Shown: piece after piece, positions 1 through 8,699 of the stretch
How the letters are laid out: each line of letters starts with the position of its first letter
Position numbering within the stretch: position 1 is the stretch's first letter
Assembly: GCF_000016665.1 (NCBI RefSeq)
Contig: NC_009523.1
Span: 992,001 to 1,056,000, forward strand
DNA from: Roseiflexus sp. RS-1
GTDB taxonomy: Bacteria > Chloroflexota > Chloroflexia > Chloroflexales > Roseiflexaceae
DNA length: 64,000 bases
Reading direction: 5' to 3'
The notes under the pieces: model-generated
What the model was told of the DNA's origin: nothing
The model's database searches: none
Seen by the model: only the letters and a program-made list of their open reading frames with translations
Translations under genes and position numbers: made by a program

Positions 1-579
1 TTGCGCGCCGGGTTGCGCGCCCTGGTCGCCGAAGCGAACGTCGAGATCGTCGGCGAAACCGTATCGCTCACCACACCCGCCAGCATTCCACCCGATACGG
101 ATGTCATCCTGGCGGCAGATGACAGTGTGCTGACCGAGGCGGATCGGGCGCTGGGAGAGGAGCCACGGTACGCAGTGCTGTTGCTGAGCGACGACGAGCG
201 GCAGGCGGATGTATTGCGCCGCCTGCCGCTGACCGCGTGGGGGCTGCTATCGCACGACGCAGGTGCAGCGGAGTTAGCCGCTGCGATCCAGGCAGTCGCA
301 CAAGGGTTGATTGTCTTCGCGTCGGAACTGGCGTTGCGCCTGCTGCACCGTCGCCCGTTATCGGTAGCAGAACCGGTCGGCGAGCCGTTGACCGCGCGTG
401 AACGCGACGTGCTCGAACTGGTGAGTCAGGGGTTATCGAACAAACAGATCGCACAGAAATTGCAGATCAGCGAACACACCGTCAAGTTTCACCTTTCGTC
501 ACTCTTCGCCAAACTCGGTGTTTCGAGCCGCACCGAAGCGGTCAACCGCGGCGCGCGCCAGGGCATTATCACCCTGTGA
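1..579 (+). CDS. LuxR/NarL-family response regulator, 5' partial
   Basis: The open frame runs in from the left edge of the window. Its first visible residues (RAGLRALVAEANVEIVGE) match the region just after the phosphoacceptor-side start of NarL-type receiver domains, so the true start and the first part of the receiver are outside. The C-terminal 60 residues form a LuxR helix-turn-helix (LTARERDVLELVSQGLSNKQIA, then SEHTVKFHLSSLFAKLG). It is expected to be a DNA-binding transcription factor paired with a sensor kinase outside the window. The receiver looks degenerate in the visible part. The stop is 51 bases before the dps start, and a good promoter lies between them, so dps need not depend on this gene. 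Confidence 0.85.
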   Translation: MRAGLRALVAEANVEIVGETVSLTTPASIPPDTDVILAADDSVLTEADRALGEEPRYAVLLLSDDERQADVLRRLPLTAWGLLSHDAGAAELAAAIQAVAQGLIVFASELALRLLHRRPLSVAEPVGEPLTARERDVLELVSQGLSNKQIAQKLQISEHTVKFHLSSLFAKLGVSSRTEAVNRGARQGIITL

Positions 580-581
580 AT

Positions 582-589
582 GGTATAAT
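582..589 (+). promoter_or_regulatory. Extended -10 promoter for dps
   Basis: TGGTATAAT is a perfect extended -10 (TG, one base, TATAAT) 42 bases before the dps start. No good -35 is visible, as is usual for extended -10 promoters. Assignment to sigma-A-type RNA polymerase is inference. Confidence 0.55.
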
Positions 590-630
590 GACACCGTGGC
601 TTTCAGCGCACCCAAAAAAGGAGGACCCGT

Positions 631-1122
631 ATGCCTGAAGCACGGACATTTCCGACGCGCGTTGGCATCCCTGCGGAAACGCGGCGTCGCATGATCAATC
701 TGCTCAACCAGCATCTCGCCGATGCGTTCGACCTGTATAGCCAGACAAAACAGGCACACTGGAATGTCAAAGGGTTACAGTTCATCGCGCTCCACGAACT
801 CTTCGACAAACTGGCGGAAGACCTGGAGGAAGCCATCGACGACATGGCGGAACGGGTGACGGCGCTTGGCGGTACTGCGCTGGGAACGGTACGAATCGTG
901 GCGGCATCGTCCAGCATCGCGGAATACCCGCTCGACATCACAGACGGACCGCAGCATATCGAAGCGCTGGCAGAACGGTTCGGGCGCCTGGCGGGGATGG
1001 TGCGAAGCGCCATTGATACCGCCGCCGAAGCGGGTGATGCCGACACTGCTGACCTCTTCACCGAAGTGTCGCGCATGCTCGACAAGAACCTCTGGTTCCT
1101 CGAAGCGCACGTCCAGGCTTAG
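631..1122 (+). CDS. dps: Dps-family ferritin-like DNA-protection protein
   Basis: A 163-residue protein of normal Dps length. Members of the family form dodecameric cages that oxidise and store iron and protect DNA from peroxide. The inter-subunit ferroxidase residues can be placed: H43, H55, D59, D70 and E74 have exactly the spacing of E. coli Dps H51/H63/D67/D78/E82, and the flanking 'KQAHWNVKG' is diagnostic. The N-terminal tail carries several arginines (positions 5-20) that could bind DNA. An AAGGAGG ribosome site sits 7 bases before ATG. The gene appears monocistronic. Confidence in family is high; the stress that induces it cannot be read from the sequence. Confidence 0.95.
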   Translation: MPEARTFPTRVGIPAETRRRMINLLNQHLADAFDLYSQTKQAHWNVKGLQFIALHELFDKLAEDLEEAIDDMAERVTALGGTALGTVRIVAASSSIAEYPLDITDGPQHIEALAERFGRLAGMVRSAIDTAAEAGDADTADLFTEVSRMLDKNLWFLEAHVQA

Positions 1123-1155
1123 GAGTGCACACCCCATCCAGGCTTCCTCACAGGG

Positions 1156-1278
1156 GTGGGTTTTTGGGAAGCCCCTGCGTGCCATCTCCCGTTTCAGGCA
1201 TCAGGACGCCCAACCTTCCCCTGCTCCCCGTGTGGGAGAAGAGGGCAGGGGGGGATGAGGGGCAAAAGCGCACGGGAA
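1156..1278 (+). repeat. Dispersed repeat family A, copy 1
   Basis: About 120 bases nearly identical to copies at 12322-12435 and 37861-37974. Shared blocks are CCCCTGCGTGCCATCT, TTTCAGGCATCAGGA, an inverted repeat around CTCC..GTGGGAG, and the tail GGGGATGAGGGGCAAA. The inverted repeat would form a hairpin in RNA or single-stranded DNA. It is noncoding as far as can be seen; it is probably a short miniature element. Confidence 0.75.
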
Positions 1279-1308
1279 TCCGGAGCACCAGCACGACCAG
1301 GCGGTCGC

Positions 1309-1449
1309 TCAAACGGGTTGCGTCGTGGGGCAGCGCCGGAGTACGAAGATTGCGCCCGAATCGCGCGCGAACGTGGCGTGCCGCTGACGACGGTGTATCA
1401 GACGGTGATGGGTCACCTGGAGGATGCGTCGTCTGTCACGGGGTATTAA
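1309..1449 (+). pseudogene. Remnant of larC (nickel-pincer cofactor cyclometallase) C-terminus
   Basis: The frame ending at 1449 reads ..[21 protein letters not shown].., which matches the conserved C-terminal tail of the LarC (DUF111) family. LarC inserts nickel into the lactate racemase cofactor. Only the last ~45 codons survive. Immediately upstream the frame runs into repeat A, so the rest of the gene has been lost or replaced. No start codon or ribosome site belongs to it. The match is from memory of the family motif, not from a search. Confidence 0.5.
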
Positions 1450-1471
1450 GGTATGAGCGCTCATATCGATA

Positions 1472-2344
1472 TTACCCCTTCAACGACCCCGCCAGCAAGC
1501 CGCGCAGGAAGTACTTTCCAAGGAAAATGTAGACCAGCAGCGGCGGCAACGCAACCATCAACGCCCCGGCCATCTGCACATTCCACTGCGTGAACTGACT
1601 GCCGGACAGATTTTGCAGCGCAACGGTCACCGGGCGCAGTTGCGGATCGTTGGTGATGATCAGACCGAACAGGAACTCATTCCAGATCGAGGTGAACTGC
1701 CAGATCGCCACCACCACGAACCCCGGTGCGGAGAGCGGCAGCATCACGTGGCGGTAGATATGGAAGAAATCGGCGCCGTCGATCTTCCCGGCTTCCACAA
1801 GTTCGTTCGGCACCGTCGCATAGTAATTCCGGAAGATCAGCGTCGTGATCGGAATGCCGTAGACCACGTGCACCAGGATCAGACCGGGAATGGTGGCATA
1901 CAGCCGGATCTCGCGCAACACCTCGACCAGCGGCACCAGCACGCTCTGGTAGGGGATGAACATGCCGAAGAGGATCAGCGTAAACAGGGTTTCCGAACCG
2001 GGAAAGCGCCATTTCGACAGGACATACCCATTGAGCGACCCCAGGATGCACGAGATGACCGTCGCCGGAACCACCAGCTGCACACTGTTCCAGAAACTCC
2101 CGCGCATCCCAATCACACCCTCGCCGCCGTTCCAGGCGCGGTCGAAACTCTCCAGCGAGAAGCCGGTCGGCAACTCCCACATGCGACTGAGGCTGACCTG
2201 GTCGAAACTTTTGAAACTGGTAATCAGCAGCAGATAGACCGGCAACAGGAAGAACAACAGGAAGATAATCATCACGCCGTAGACGACCATCCGCGACCAG
2301 TGAATGTGGTGCCGTTTCGGCGCGGGCATGGCAACACTGCTCAT
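1472..2344 (-). CDS. CUT1 sugar ABC transporter permease (MalG-like)
   Basis: A 290-residue inner-membrane permease with about six hydrophobic segments. The cytoplasmic EAA loop (ELVEAGKIDGADFFHIYRH, followed by LPLSAPG) contacts the ATPase. It is the second permease of a carbohydrate uptake system; its start codon overlaps the end of the upstream permease (shared ATGA, 2341-2344), so the two are translationally coupled. The extracellular binding protein lies further upstream at 3605-4912. No ATPase gene is in the cluster; CUT1 systems often share a distant MsmX/MalK-type ATPase. Substrate follows the binding protein and is uncertain. Confidence 0.92.
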   Translation of the reverse strand: MSSVAMPAPKRHHIHWSRMVVYGVMIIFLLFFLLPVYLLLITSFKSFDQVSLSRMWELPTGFSLESFDRAWNGGEGVIGMRGSFWNSVQLVVPATVISCILGSLNGYVLSKWRFPGSETLFTLILFGMFIPYQSVLVPLVEVLREIRLYATIPGLILVHVVYGIPITTLIFRNYYATVPNELVEAGKIDGADFFHIYRHVMLPLSAPGFVVVAIWQFTSIWNEFLFGLIITNDPQLRPVTVALQNLSGSQFTQWNVQMAGALMVALPPLLVYIFLGKYFLRGLLAGSLKG

Positions 2345-3333
2345 CGCTCCACCTCTGTCCGACGGTTGTAGATCAGGTACGGCACCACCAGCAACGCCAC
2401 GACCACCAGCATCACCATCGCAACCGCCGCTCCCTCGGCGAACTTGTTGGCTTTGAATGTGATCTCATACATATACAATCCCGGTACTTCAGTATTGTTG
2501 CCGGGCGCACCGCCGGTCATCGTCACAATCAGGTCGAAGATTTTCAGCGAAATATGCCCCAGAATGATCACAGCGCTCAGCGTGATCGGTTGGAGCATCG
2601 GCAGGGTGATAGTACGGAACACCTGCCACTCGGTTGCGCCATCAACGCGCGCCGCTTCTTTGATCTCCTCTGGAATGCCGCGCAACCCTGCCAGATACAT
2701 TGCCATCACAAACCCCGACATCTGCCAGACCGCCGCGACAACCACCGGGATCATCGCCATGGGGATCCCTATCCGGGTGCGCAATCCTTCGATGCGCCAT
2801 CCCGGCACAACACTGGTATCCGTTGTCCAGGCTGCCTGGAGAAAATCCAACCCCGATTGCTTGAACAACAGGTTGATGCCGGTCGGATCGTTGGGCCAGT
2901 TGCCGGGTGCGAACAACCACTGCCAGACCACGCCGGTGACGATGAACGAGAGCGCCATCGGGAAAATGTACACCGAGCGGAAGAATCCCTCGAAGCGCAC
3001 CCGCGAGTCGATCAGCACGGCGAGCAGCAAACCGATGATCAGACAGGCTGCCAGAAAGAAGATTGTAAAAACAATCAGGTTCCGAATATTCGTCTGGAAG
3101 CGACCGGTGTTGAAGATCGTCAGATAATTGTCGAACCCGACGAACGACGTGGTCATCGCCAGTCCCCGCCAGTCGGTCATCGAGATGTAGGCGGTCCAGC
3201 CGATGAATCCATAAACGAACACGGCGATTGCCAGCGCCGACGGGGCGATCATGAGGAGCGCAATCGCCCGATCACGGTTCATCCAGCGCACCCGGCGGGC
3301 GGGATGCGCACTGAGCGTTTTGGCTTGTCGCAT
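2341..3333 (-). CDS. CUT1 sugar ABC transporter permease (MalF-like)
   Basis: A 330-residue permease with an N-terminal membrane segment (AIALLMIAPSALAIAVFVYG) and several more. The EAA motif EEIKEAARVDGATEWQVFR precedes ITLPMLQP. It forms a heterodimer channel with the product of the following gene. The first ~18 residues are basic, and an internal ATG (residue 18) is an alternative start. A gap of 271 bases separates it from the binding-protein gene upstream; nothing notable was seen there apart from AT-poor spacer, so it may be transcribed from the binding-protein promoter by read-through. Confidence 0.92.
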   Translation of the reverse strand: MRQAKTLSAHPARRVRWMNRDRAIALLMIAPSALAIAVFVYGFIGWTAYISMTDWRGLAMTTSFVGFDNYLTIFNTGRFQTNIRNLIVFTIFFLAACLIIGLLLAVLIDSRVRFEGFFRSVYIFPMALSFIVTGVVWQWLFAPGNWPNDPTGINLLFKQSGLDFLQAAWTTDTSVVPGWRIEGLRTRIGIPMAMIPVVVAAVWQMSGFVMAMYLAGLRGIPEEIKEAARVDGATEWQVFRTITLPMLQPITLSAVIILGHISLKIFDLIVTMTGGAPGNNTEVPGLYMYEITFKANKFAEGAAVAMVMLVVVALLVVPYLIYNRRTEVER

Positions 3334-3604
3334 TCGTGCCTCTCATTGATGAGGATGGCGACGGTATTTCGGTGTATATCCCCTGCGTGCAGCGTTCACG
3401 CGCTCAACCTGGAGATGCCCGGCGGAGATGAGTTCTTCCAGGTTTCCAGATAATCGTTTGCGATGGGACGGGTGACGTGACAATCCAGGCAATCACCCGC
3501 GCCCCTTTTTCAGGTGATCGGTGTGCAGTTGATGCCTGCTATACGCAGGGGCGCGCCGGATTCGGTCGCCCCTGCGCGAAGCAAGCGCTTTGTGGCGCCT
3601 CGGA

Positions 3605-4912
3605 CTACTTCAGGTCTTTCGCGGCGTCCTGCAATGCCTGCACGACGGCATCAACATCGAGATCGCCGGCGAAGACATTCAGCGCATTGCCGTACTCGGT
3701 CATATACGCTTCGGGAGCGGCAGCGCCATGCACGACGCTGGGAACCAGTTTCTCGCTGCCGAAGGCTTTGATCGAGTACTTCAGATATTCATCATACAGG
3801 CTCACATCGGCGTCAGTGCGCGCCGGGATCGAACCCTTCTTCGGGTTGAAGGCATCCTGCCCCTCACGCGAACCGCAGAGCGCCAGCCATGCCTTTGCCT
3901 GCTCCGGGTTCGGCGCACCCTTCGCCAGCCCGAAACTGTCCGACAGCCACATAAAGACGCCGTCGTTGCCGGGGGCTGCGGCATAGCCGTAATCCACGCC
4001 GACTTTCGCGCCCTTGCTGATGAAGTAGCCGTGCGCCCAGTCGCCCATGATCGTCATGCCCGCCTTGCCGTCGAGCACCAGTTGCGCTGCGTCAGCCCAA
4101 CCGAGGGAGGAGCGATCACTGTTGGAGTATTCCAGCATGCGTTTGGCGATCTCGGCAGCCTGGCGCACCCGCAGATCGCTCCAGTCTGCGCCGGGCTGGA
4201 ACAGTTTGGGGTAGTCGTCCGGTCCGAAAACTGCCAGCAACACGCTCTCGAACAGGTGCGGCGTCTCAAACTTGTCCTTGCCGCCGACTGCCAGGGGGAT
4301 GATCCCCTTTGCCTTGAGCGCCTCGGCGACCATGAAGAAGTCGTCGATGGTCTTGGGCGGGGTCAGACCATTCTCCTGGAAGATTTTGATGTTGTACCAG
4401 AGCACGTTCGAGCGGTGAATGTTGACCGGAACCGACCAGATTTCGCCGTTGTAGGTGATCTGTTCGAGCAGTTTCGGCGGCATCACCTTGTCGAAACCCT
4501 GCTCTTTGAAGAACTGGGTCAGCGGCTCCATCTGACCGGCATCTACATATGCGGTCAGTTCTTTACCGGCGTGCACCTGCCAGCTATCCGGCGGTTGACC
4601 ACCCTGGAGGCGCGTCTTCAGCACCGTCTTGGCGTTCGTGCCGGCGCCGCCGGCGACCGTGGCATTCACAATTTCGACACCGGGATTCTTCTGCTGATAG
4701 ATGCTGAACATCGCATTCAGCCCATCCGCTTCACCGCCGTTCGTCCACCAGCTGAAGATTTCGAGTTTCCCGCCGCCGGTCTGCGCGGGGGCAGTCGTCG
4801 GCTGTGCGGGGGCAGCAGTCGGTTGCGCGGTGGACGGCGCGCCACAGGCTGCCAGCGCGAGTGTAACGATCGCAAATGCGCTGATGAGTTTCAACCACTT
4901 CGTTGGAAGCAT
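3605..4912 (-). CDS. Sugar-binding lipoprotein of CUT1 ABC transporter
   Basis: A 435-residue extracellular solute-binding protein (family 1). The signal peptide ends in a lipobox (ALAAC, Cys about residue 22), followed by a Pro/Ala/Thr linker typical of Chloroflexota lipoproteins, then the mature domain starting KLEIFSWWTNGGEADGL. That opening, together with NATVAGGAGTNAKTVLKTRL and PDSWQVHAGKEL, resembles glucose/mannose-type binding proteins of Thermus, so glucose or a related hexose is a reasonable but unproven substrate. It is the first gene of the transporter cluster and carries its own upstream promoter-like sequence. Confidence 0.9.
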   Translation of the reverse strand: MLPTKWLKLISAFAIVTLALAACGAPSTAQPTAAPAQPTTAPAQTGGGKLEIFSWWTNGGEADGLNAMFSIYQQKNPGVEIVNATVAGGAGTNAKTVLKTRLQGGQPPDSWQVHAGKELTAYVDAGQMEPLTQFFKEQGFDKVMPPKLLEQITYNGEIWSVPVNIHRSNVLWYNIKIFQENGLTPPKTIDDFFMVAEALKAKGIIPLAVGGKDKFETPHLFESVLLAVFGPDDYPKLFQPGADWSDLRVRQAAEIAKRMLEYSNSDRSSLGWADAAQLVLDGKAGMTIMGDWAHGYFISKGAKVGVDYGYAAAPGNDGVFMWLSDSFGLAKGAPNPEQAKAWLALCGSREGQDAFNPKKGSIPARTDADVSLYDEYLKYSIKAFGSEKLVPSVVHGAAAPEAYMTEYGNALNVFAGDLDVDAVVQALQDAAKDLK

Positions 4913-5031
4913 AGCTTCCCTGCCTTTCAGATGGAACGATGGTCACGCGGAGAATGATCCATCAACATCGTCGGTGCTCAACCGAACCGAGCATGCACCT
5001 CCCTTACGCGGTTTAGAGAGTGGATGGAATG

Positions 5032-5040
5032 AGTATAGCA
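5032..5040 (-). promoter_or_regulatory. Extended -10 promoter candidate for the sugar transporter genes
   Basis: On the minus strand TGCTATACT forms an extended -10 about 120 bases before the binding-protein start. No clear -35 is seen. It lies just beyond the stop codon of the histidine kinase, in the only untranslated stretch available to drive the transporter. Confidence 0.4.
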
Positions 5041-5055
5041 CAAATTTTGCTGCGA

Positions 5056-6117
5056 TCAGGAAGCAATTTCTCCGCGCGGCAGAATGAGCGTAAACACGCT
5101 TCCTTTGCCGATCCCGGGGCTGGCAGCGGTGATCTCGCCGCCCATTGCCCGCGCCAGGTGACGCGCGATTGTCAGACCGATCCCGCTGCCGCCGCTTGCC
5201 CGACTCCGTGACGGATCGACGCGGTAGAAACGCTCGAACAGATAGGGCAACGCTTCAGCGGGGATGCCGATGCCGGTGTCCTCAACGATCACCTGCACAT
5301 GGGTTGGGTCGCAGCGCACGCGGATCGTGATACATCCATCTTCCGGCGTGTATCGGATGGCGTTGCCGATCAGGTTGATCAGCACCTGCGCCGTCCGATC
5401 CGGATCGGCGTATGCCAGCGCTTCTTTCTCCGGCGCTTCGATCGCAATCTGCAGGCACTGTTCGATCAGTTGCGGTCGAAGGTGCGCAACGATACGGTGC
5501 ACCAGCGCCACGACATCGAAGCGTTGCGGCTGGATTGCAACCTGCCCTGCTTCCACACGCGAGAGGTGCTGAAGATCATCGACCAGTTTACGGAGGCGCC
5601 GCACTTCGTGTTGCATGGCATGGATCGTCTCAGGGTCGCCTGGCAGCACGCCGTCGAGCAATCCTTCCAGGTACCCTTCCAGACCGGCGAGCGGCGTGCG
5701 CAGTTCGTGCGCCACATTGCCGATCAGGGTGATCCGCTGGCGCTCGACCTGCGCCAGCGTCTCCGCCATCTGATTGAAACTCTGCGCAACTTCACGGAGT
5801 TCGTCGGTCAGCGGCGCCGTTACCCGCTCATCGTAGTTCCCGCCAGCGATCCGGCGACTGCTGGCTGCCAGTTGTCGCAACGGTCGCAGGATTTCGCGCA
5901 CCAGCAGGATGCTCGTCGCCAGACCGGCGATCGTCGCCGCCAGCGCCGCCACAACCAGCGCCTGGATCACTGCCGACTGGAAGACCGGCAACAATGCGGG
6001 GTCAACTGAACGAGCCGCCAGCGTTTCCGCCGTCACGATCAGGGTAAGGACGCCGACAATCACGACGAGCATGTGCGCTGCGATGATCCGCCAGCGGAGT
6101 TGGCGCCACAGTCCCAT
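5056..6117 (-). CDS. Membrane sensor histidine kinase
   Basis: A 353-residue HisKA/HATPase_c kinase. Residues 10-30 and 50-75 are membrane segments flanking a short extracytoplasmic loop of only ~20 residues. Then come a HAMP domain (about 75-130), the H-box NVAHELRTPLAGLEGYL with phosphorylated H137, the N-box (LINLIGNAIRYTP) and G-boxes (DTGIGIP; GGSGIGLTI). The start chosen is ATG at 6117, one base after the response-regulator stop; an upstream in-frame ATG lies inside that regulator and is rejected. The tiny sensor loop suggests that the signal is sensed in the membrane. It is the last gene of a four-gene overlapping operon. Confidence 0.92.
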   Translation of the reverse strand: MGLWRQLRWRIIAAHMLVVIVGVLTLIVTAETLAARSVDPALLPVFQSAVIQALVVAALAATIAGLATSILLVREILRPLRQLAASSRRIAGGNYDERVTAPLTDELREVAQSFNQMAETLAQVERQRITLIGNVAHELRTPLAGLEGYLEGLLDGVLPGDPETIHAMQHEVRRLRKLVDDLQHLSRVEAGQVAIQPQRFDVVALVHRIVAHLRPQLIEQCLQIAIEAPEKEALAYADPDRTAQVLINLIGNAIRYTPEDGCITIRVRCDPTHVQVIVEDTGIGIPAEALPYLFERFYRVDPSRSRASGGSGIGLTIARHLARAMGGEITAASPGIGKGSVFTLILPRGEIAS

Positions 6118-6118
6118 A

Positions 6119-6808
6119 CTACACCGCAGCATCAATGAACTTGTACCCGACGCCACGCACGGTCTGAATGAGCGGCACACCGGCGACCGCTTCCAGTTTC
6201 CGCCGCACCTGACCGACATACACGTCCACCACGCGATCAGTGCCGTAGAAGTTGTCGCCCCACACCAGATCGAGGATCTGCTCGCGACTCAACACCCTGC
6301 CGTGGCGTCGCGCCAGCGCCAGCAATACGTCAAACTCGGTGGTGGTCAGGTCGATTGCCTGATCGCCCACATAGACTTCACGCCGCTCCGGGTCGATCCG
6401 CAGGTGCGCAAAGCGCAGGGTGGCGTCGATCACTGGCGATGCAGAGCGACGACGACGCAGAATGGCTTCGATGCGCGCAACCAGTTCGCGCGGGCTGAAT
6501 GGCTTGATGACGTAATCATCGGCGCCAATGCGCAATCCTGCAACCCGGTCGCTCTCTTCGCTCCGCGCTGTGAGCATGATGATGAAGACGTCCGATTCCT
6601 GACGGAGGCGTGCAGCCACTTCCATCCCGTCCATCCCCGGCAGGTTGAGATCGAGAATGACCAGATCGGGACGCTCGCGACGCGCCAGTTCCACCCCCTC
6701 CGGTCCGTTATCCGCCAGCAGCACGCGAAAACCCGCCTGTTCGAGATAGGCGCGCGCGACGGTGCGGATGCTGGCTTCGTCCTCAATGATCAGGATTGTT
6801 GCGTTCAT
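6119..6808 (-). CDS. OmpR/PhoB-family response regulator
   Basis: A 229-residue two-domain regulator. The receiver has the acidic pair ED (10-11), phosphoacceptor D53 in ILDLNLPGMDG and the conserved Lys in VIKPFSPREL. The C-terminal winged helix (TTTEFDVLLALARRHGRVLSREQILDLVWG.., VDVYVGQVRRKLE) binds DNA. It is the cognate partner of the kinase that follows one base later. Its start overlaps the end of the AhpD-like gene by 26 bases. Confidence 0.95.
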   Translation of the reverse strand: MNATILIIEDEASIRTVARAYLEQAGFRVLLADNGPEGVELARRERPDLVILDLNLPGMDGMEVAARLRQESDVFIIMLTARSEESDRVAGLRIGADDYVIKPFSPRELVARIEAILRRRRSASPVIDATLRFAHLRIDPERREVYVGDQAIDLTTTEFDVLLALARRHGRVLSREQILDLVWGDNFYGTDRVVDVYVGQVRRKLEAVAGVPLIQTVRGVGYKFIDAAV

Positions 6809-7307
6809 GTCTGTCGTCAGCGGTCGCTCCGAGCCGTCCTCCCGAAATACGAAAGAGCAGGTAGTCGAACGTATTGCCCATCAGGTTTCCCACCCGGATC
6901 ATCCGTAACACTGCCTCGATTGCCCCGGCGCGGAGAACGCCGTACTCACAGATCAGGCGTTCACGCGCCGTCGCTTCTGGCATTGCATCAGTCTCCGCCC
7001 AGTGGTACGCATATGCCAGCGCCGGCGCTTCGTCGGGCGGGCAGTCGTCCAGGGTCTGATTCAGAATCCGGGCGATCTCGGCGTTCGATACGCCAGCCGC
7101 CAGCGCCATCCGGGTGTGGGCGAACGAGCAGTAGCGGCAGCGGTTGACCGCAGTGACCGCCAGCATCAGACGCTCGCGGAATGTCGGTGAGAGCAGGGTG
7201 CGCGCCAGCCGCAACTGCGCGCGATGCCGGAACAACCAGGCGACATCCGCCAGAAACGGATGCAGACCGGTATAGAAACGGCGAGGAAAGGTCGTCGTGC
7301 GGTTCAT
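6783..7307 (-). CDS. Carboxymuconolactone decarboxylase / AhpD-like protein
   Basis: A 174-residue protein with the AhpD-type redox motif C57-x2-C60-x3-H64 (NRCRYCSFAHT) followed by the family helix ALAAGVSNAEIARIL. AhpD-like proteins use the two cysteines as a disulfide/peroxide relay, so a redox role is likely; the actual substrate is unknown. Its start overlaps the methyltransferase stop by four bases (ATGA) and its 3' end overlaps the response regulator, so it is translated as part of the two-component operon. This suggests that the operon responds to or handles oxidative or electrophile stress (inference). Confidence 0.8.
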   Translation of the reverse strand: MNRTTTFPRRFYTGLHPFLADVAWLFRHRAQLRLARTLLSPTFRERLMLAVTAVNRCRYCSFAHTRMALAAGVSNAEIARILNQTLDDCPPDEAPALAYAYHWAETDAMPEATARERLICEYGVLRAGAIEAVLRMIRVGNLMGNTFDYLLFRISGGRLGATADDRHERNNPDH

Positions 7308-7882
7308 CGGGTTCCTCCAGACGGCTTGTCCGCGACGATCCAGGCGGAAAAGCGGTCGCGCTCCGCCACCTGCGCGTGCAGTTCCTGCGCTGCCAGCAGG
7401 TCACGCACGATTTCCGGCGCCAGGAATGTGCTTCCCATCAGCGCCATACGTTCCGCCAGCGCGACCAGTTTAACCGCCGGGCGATGAATGTCCGGCTCTT
7501 CAATAACCAGCCTCCCGCCAGGCGCAAGCACACGCGCCAGTTCGCGCACCGCCGCCTGCTGGTCGAAAAAGTGATGCAGCGCATCGACGACCAGAATGCG
7601 GTCGAAGAATCCGTCGCGAAAAGGGAGCCGTTGCACCTGCGCCTGCACCGGATGCAACGTCGATTTTTCGCGGGCGCGTCGCAGCATCTGACGCGACTGA
7701 TCGCTGATGATCAGACCGCCGACAAATGGGCGCAATCCGGCAGCGACGCGCCCCGTGCCGCCGCCAGCATCGAGCAGCCACCCATCGGTTGGGAGACGCA
7801 AGAGCGCTATCAGGCGCGCCGGATCGGGTGAACCGATCAGCCGGTCGTACACCGGCGCCAGAATGTCGAAATGATCGAGCAT
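7304..7882 (-). CDS. Class I SAM-dependent methyltransferase (UbiE/Coq5-like)
   Basis: A 192-residue methyltransferase. The SAM-binding motif I is LLDAGGGTGRVAAGL, and later motifs are DRILVVDALHHF and LAPGGRLVIEEPD. The start chosen is ATG at 7882 (MLDHFDILAPVYDRLIG), because the domain begins there as in related proteins; longer in-frame starts would read through repeat DNA. It is the first gene of the methyltransferase / AhpD-like / response regulator / kinase operon. Substrate unknown; similarity to quinone-type methyltransferases is only general. Confidence 0.85.
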   Translation of the reverse strand: MLDHFDILAPVYDRLIGSPDPARLIALLRLPTDGWLLDAGGGTGRVAAGLRPFVGGLIISDQSRQMLRRAREKSTLHPVQAQVQRLPFRDGFFDRILVVDALHHFFDQQAAVRELARVLAPGGRLVIEEPDIHRPAVKLVALAERMALMGSTFLAPEIVRDLLAAQELHAQVAERDRFSAWIVADKPSGGTR

Positions 7883-7949
7883 ACTCGTGTGCGTTGTACG
7901 GTTATGCCGCCGTTTGAGCCATGATACGACTTCATTGCAAAAATGCATT

Positions 7950-8612
7950 GCAGATCTTTGGACAATTCTCTGCTCTTGCCCGCACAGGGAGGCTTCGCCT
8001 CGCATCGTGCGGGCTAAAGCCCTCCCTGAGCGCGTGGAAGCCCCTGCGGGGCTGGCGTGTCCGTCACCGTTCCCTATGCTGGGGGGCGCCGGGTTGATCC
8101 AGCCCACAGGGCTTGCCCGACCTCAGCCAGGGCGTATGGTCTTTGAGGAATTATTCTGTCATAGCCCGTGCAGGCAGGCTTCGCCCTGGATAGCCGGGGG
8201 CTGATGGTCTTGGAAGAAAGAATCCGCTACAGCCCGCGCAGGCGGGCTTCGCCCTGATAGCCGAGGGCTTCAGCCCGACGGCACGAGGCGTATACCGGAT
8301 TAAATGCTCAATCTCCATCAGCCCGATGGCGCAAGGCGCATACCGGAATCATAGCAGTTCTCAGATACGTTGACCCTTGTCCGGATCTGCCGCATAGTGC
8401 GAGGCGCTCGCTTGCAGCGACGGGTGCAGCCCCGTCCAACCGGCCTTTGTGAGCGCTGCGCTCCCGCTCTCCGCGCCTTCGCGCCTCGCGTGAGCCGGTC
8501 CGATGCACGCGGAGACGCGGAGCACGCGGAGCGATGGCGCACGAGGCGTCTGCTTTCGATGGCATGTGCAACCCTGTCCAACCAGGCCAATCTTTGTGAG
8601 AACTGCTATAAA
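7950..8612. repeat. Cluster of dispersed repeats B and C
   Basis: The gap of almost 1.2 kb before the radical SAM gene holds no convincing gene. From ~7975 to ~8340 it contains family B units: short GCCCGC/GCGGGC hairpins followed by TTCGCC, AGCCGAGGGCTT and a CTCAATCTCCATCAGCCC tail. From 8353 to 8612 lies family C, which opens AGCAGTTCTCAGATACGTTG and includes CGCGCCTTCGCGCCTCGCG. The C copy here is uninterrupted and serves as the 'empty site' for the IS110 insertion at 24931. Similar copies are at 17149-17540, 23855-24930 and 51830-52125. Confidence 0.75.
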
Positions 8613-8683
8613 TAAGCGCGCCGCCTGGGAGGGTGCCAGGATGCCAGGGTGAAGAGCGGGGAGAGCATCGCCGGTTTGAGGTG

Positions 8684-8699
8684 TGCTAGCATGCTAGCA
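8684..8699. promoter_or_regulatory. Perfect 16-base palindrome
   Basis: TGCTAGCATGCTAGCA is its own reverse complement. It could be an operator or a remnant of an element end. It lies ~370 bases before the radical SAM gene with no gene closer on either side. Nothing else supports a function; 8613-9069 otherwise shows no gene. Confidence 0.3.

Noticed and set aside
3590-4957. Plus-strand open frame opposite the sugar-binding lipoprotein
   Set aside because: Shadow of a well-conserved solute-binding protein with lipobox.
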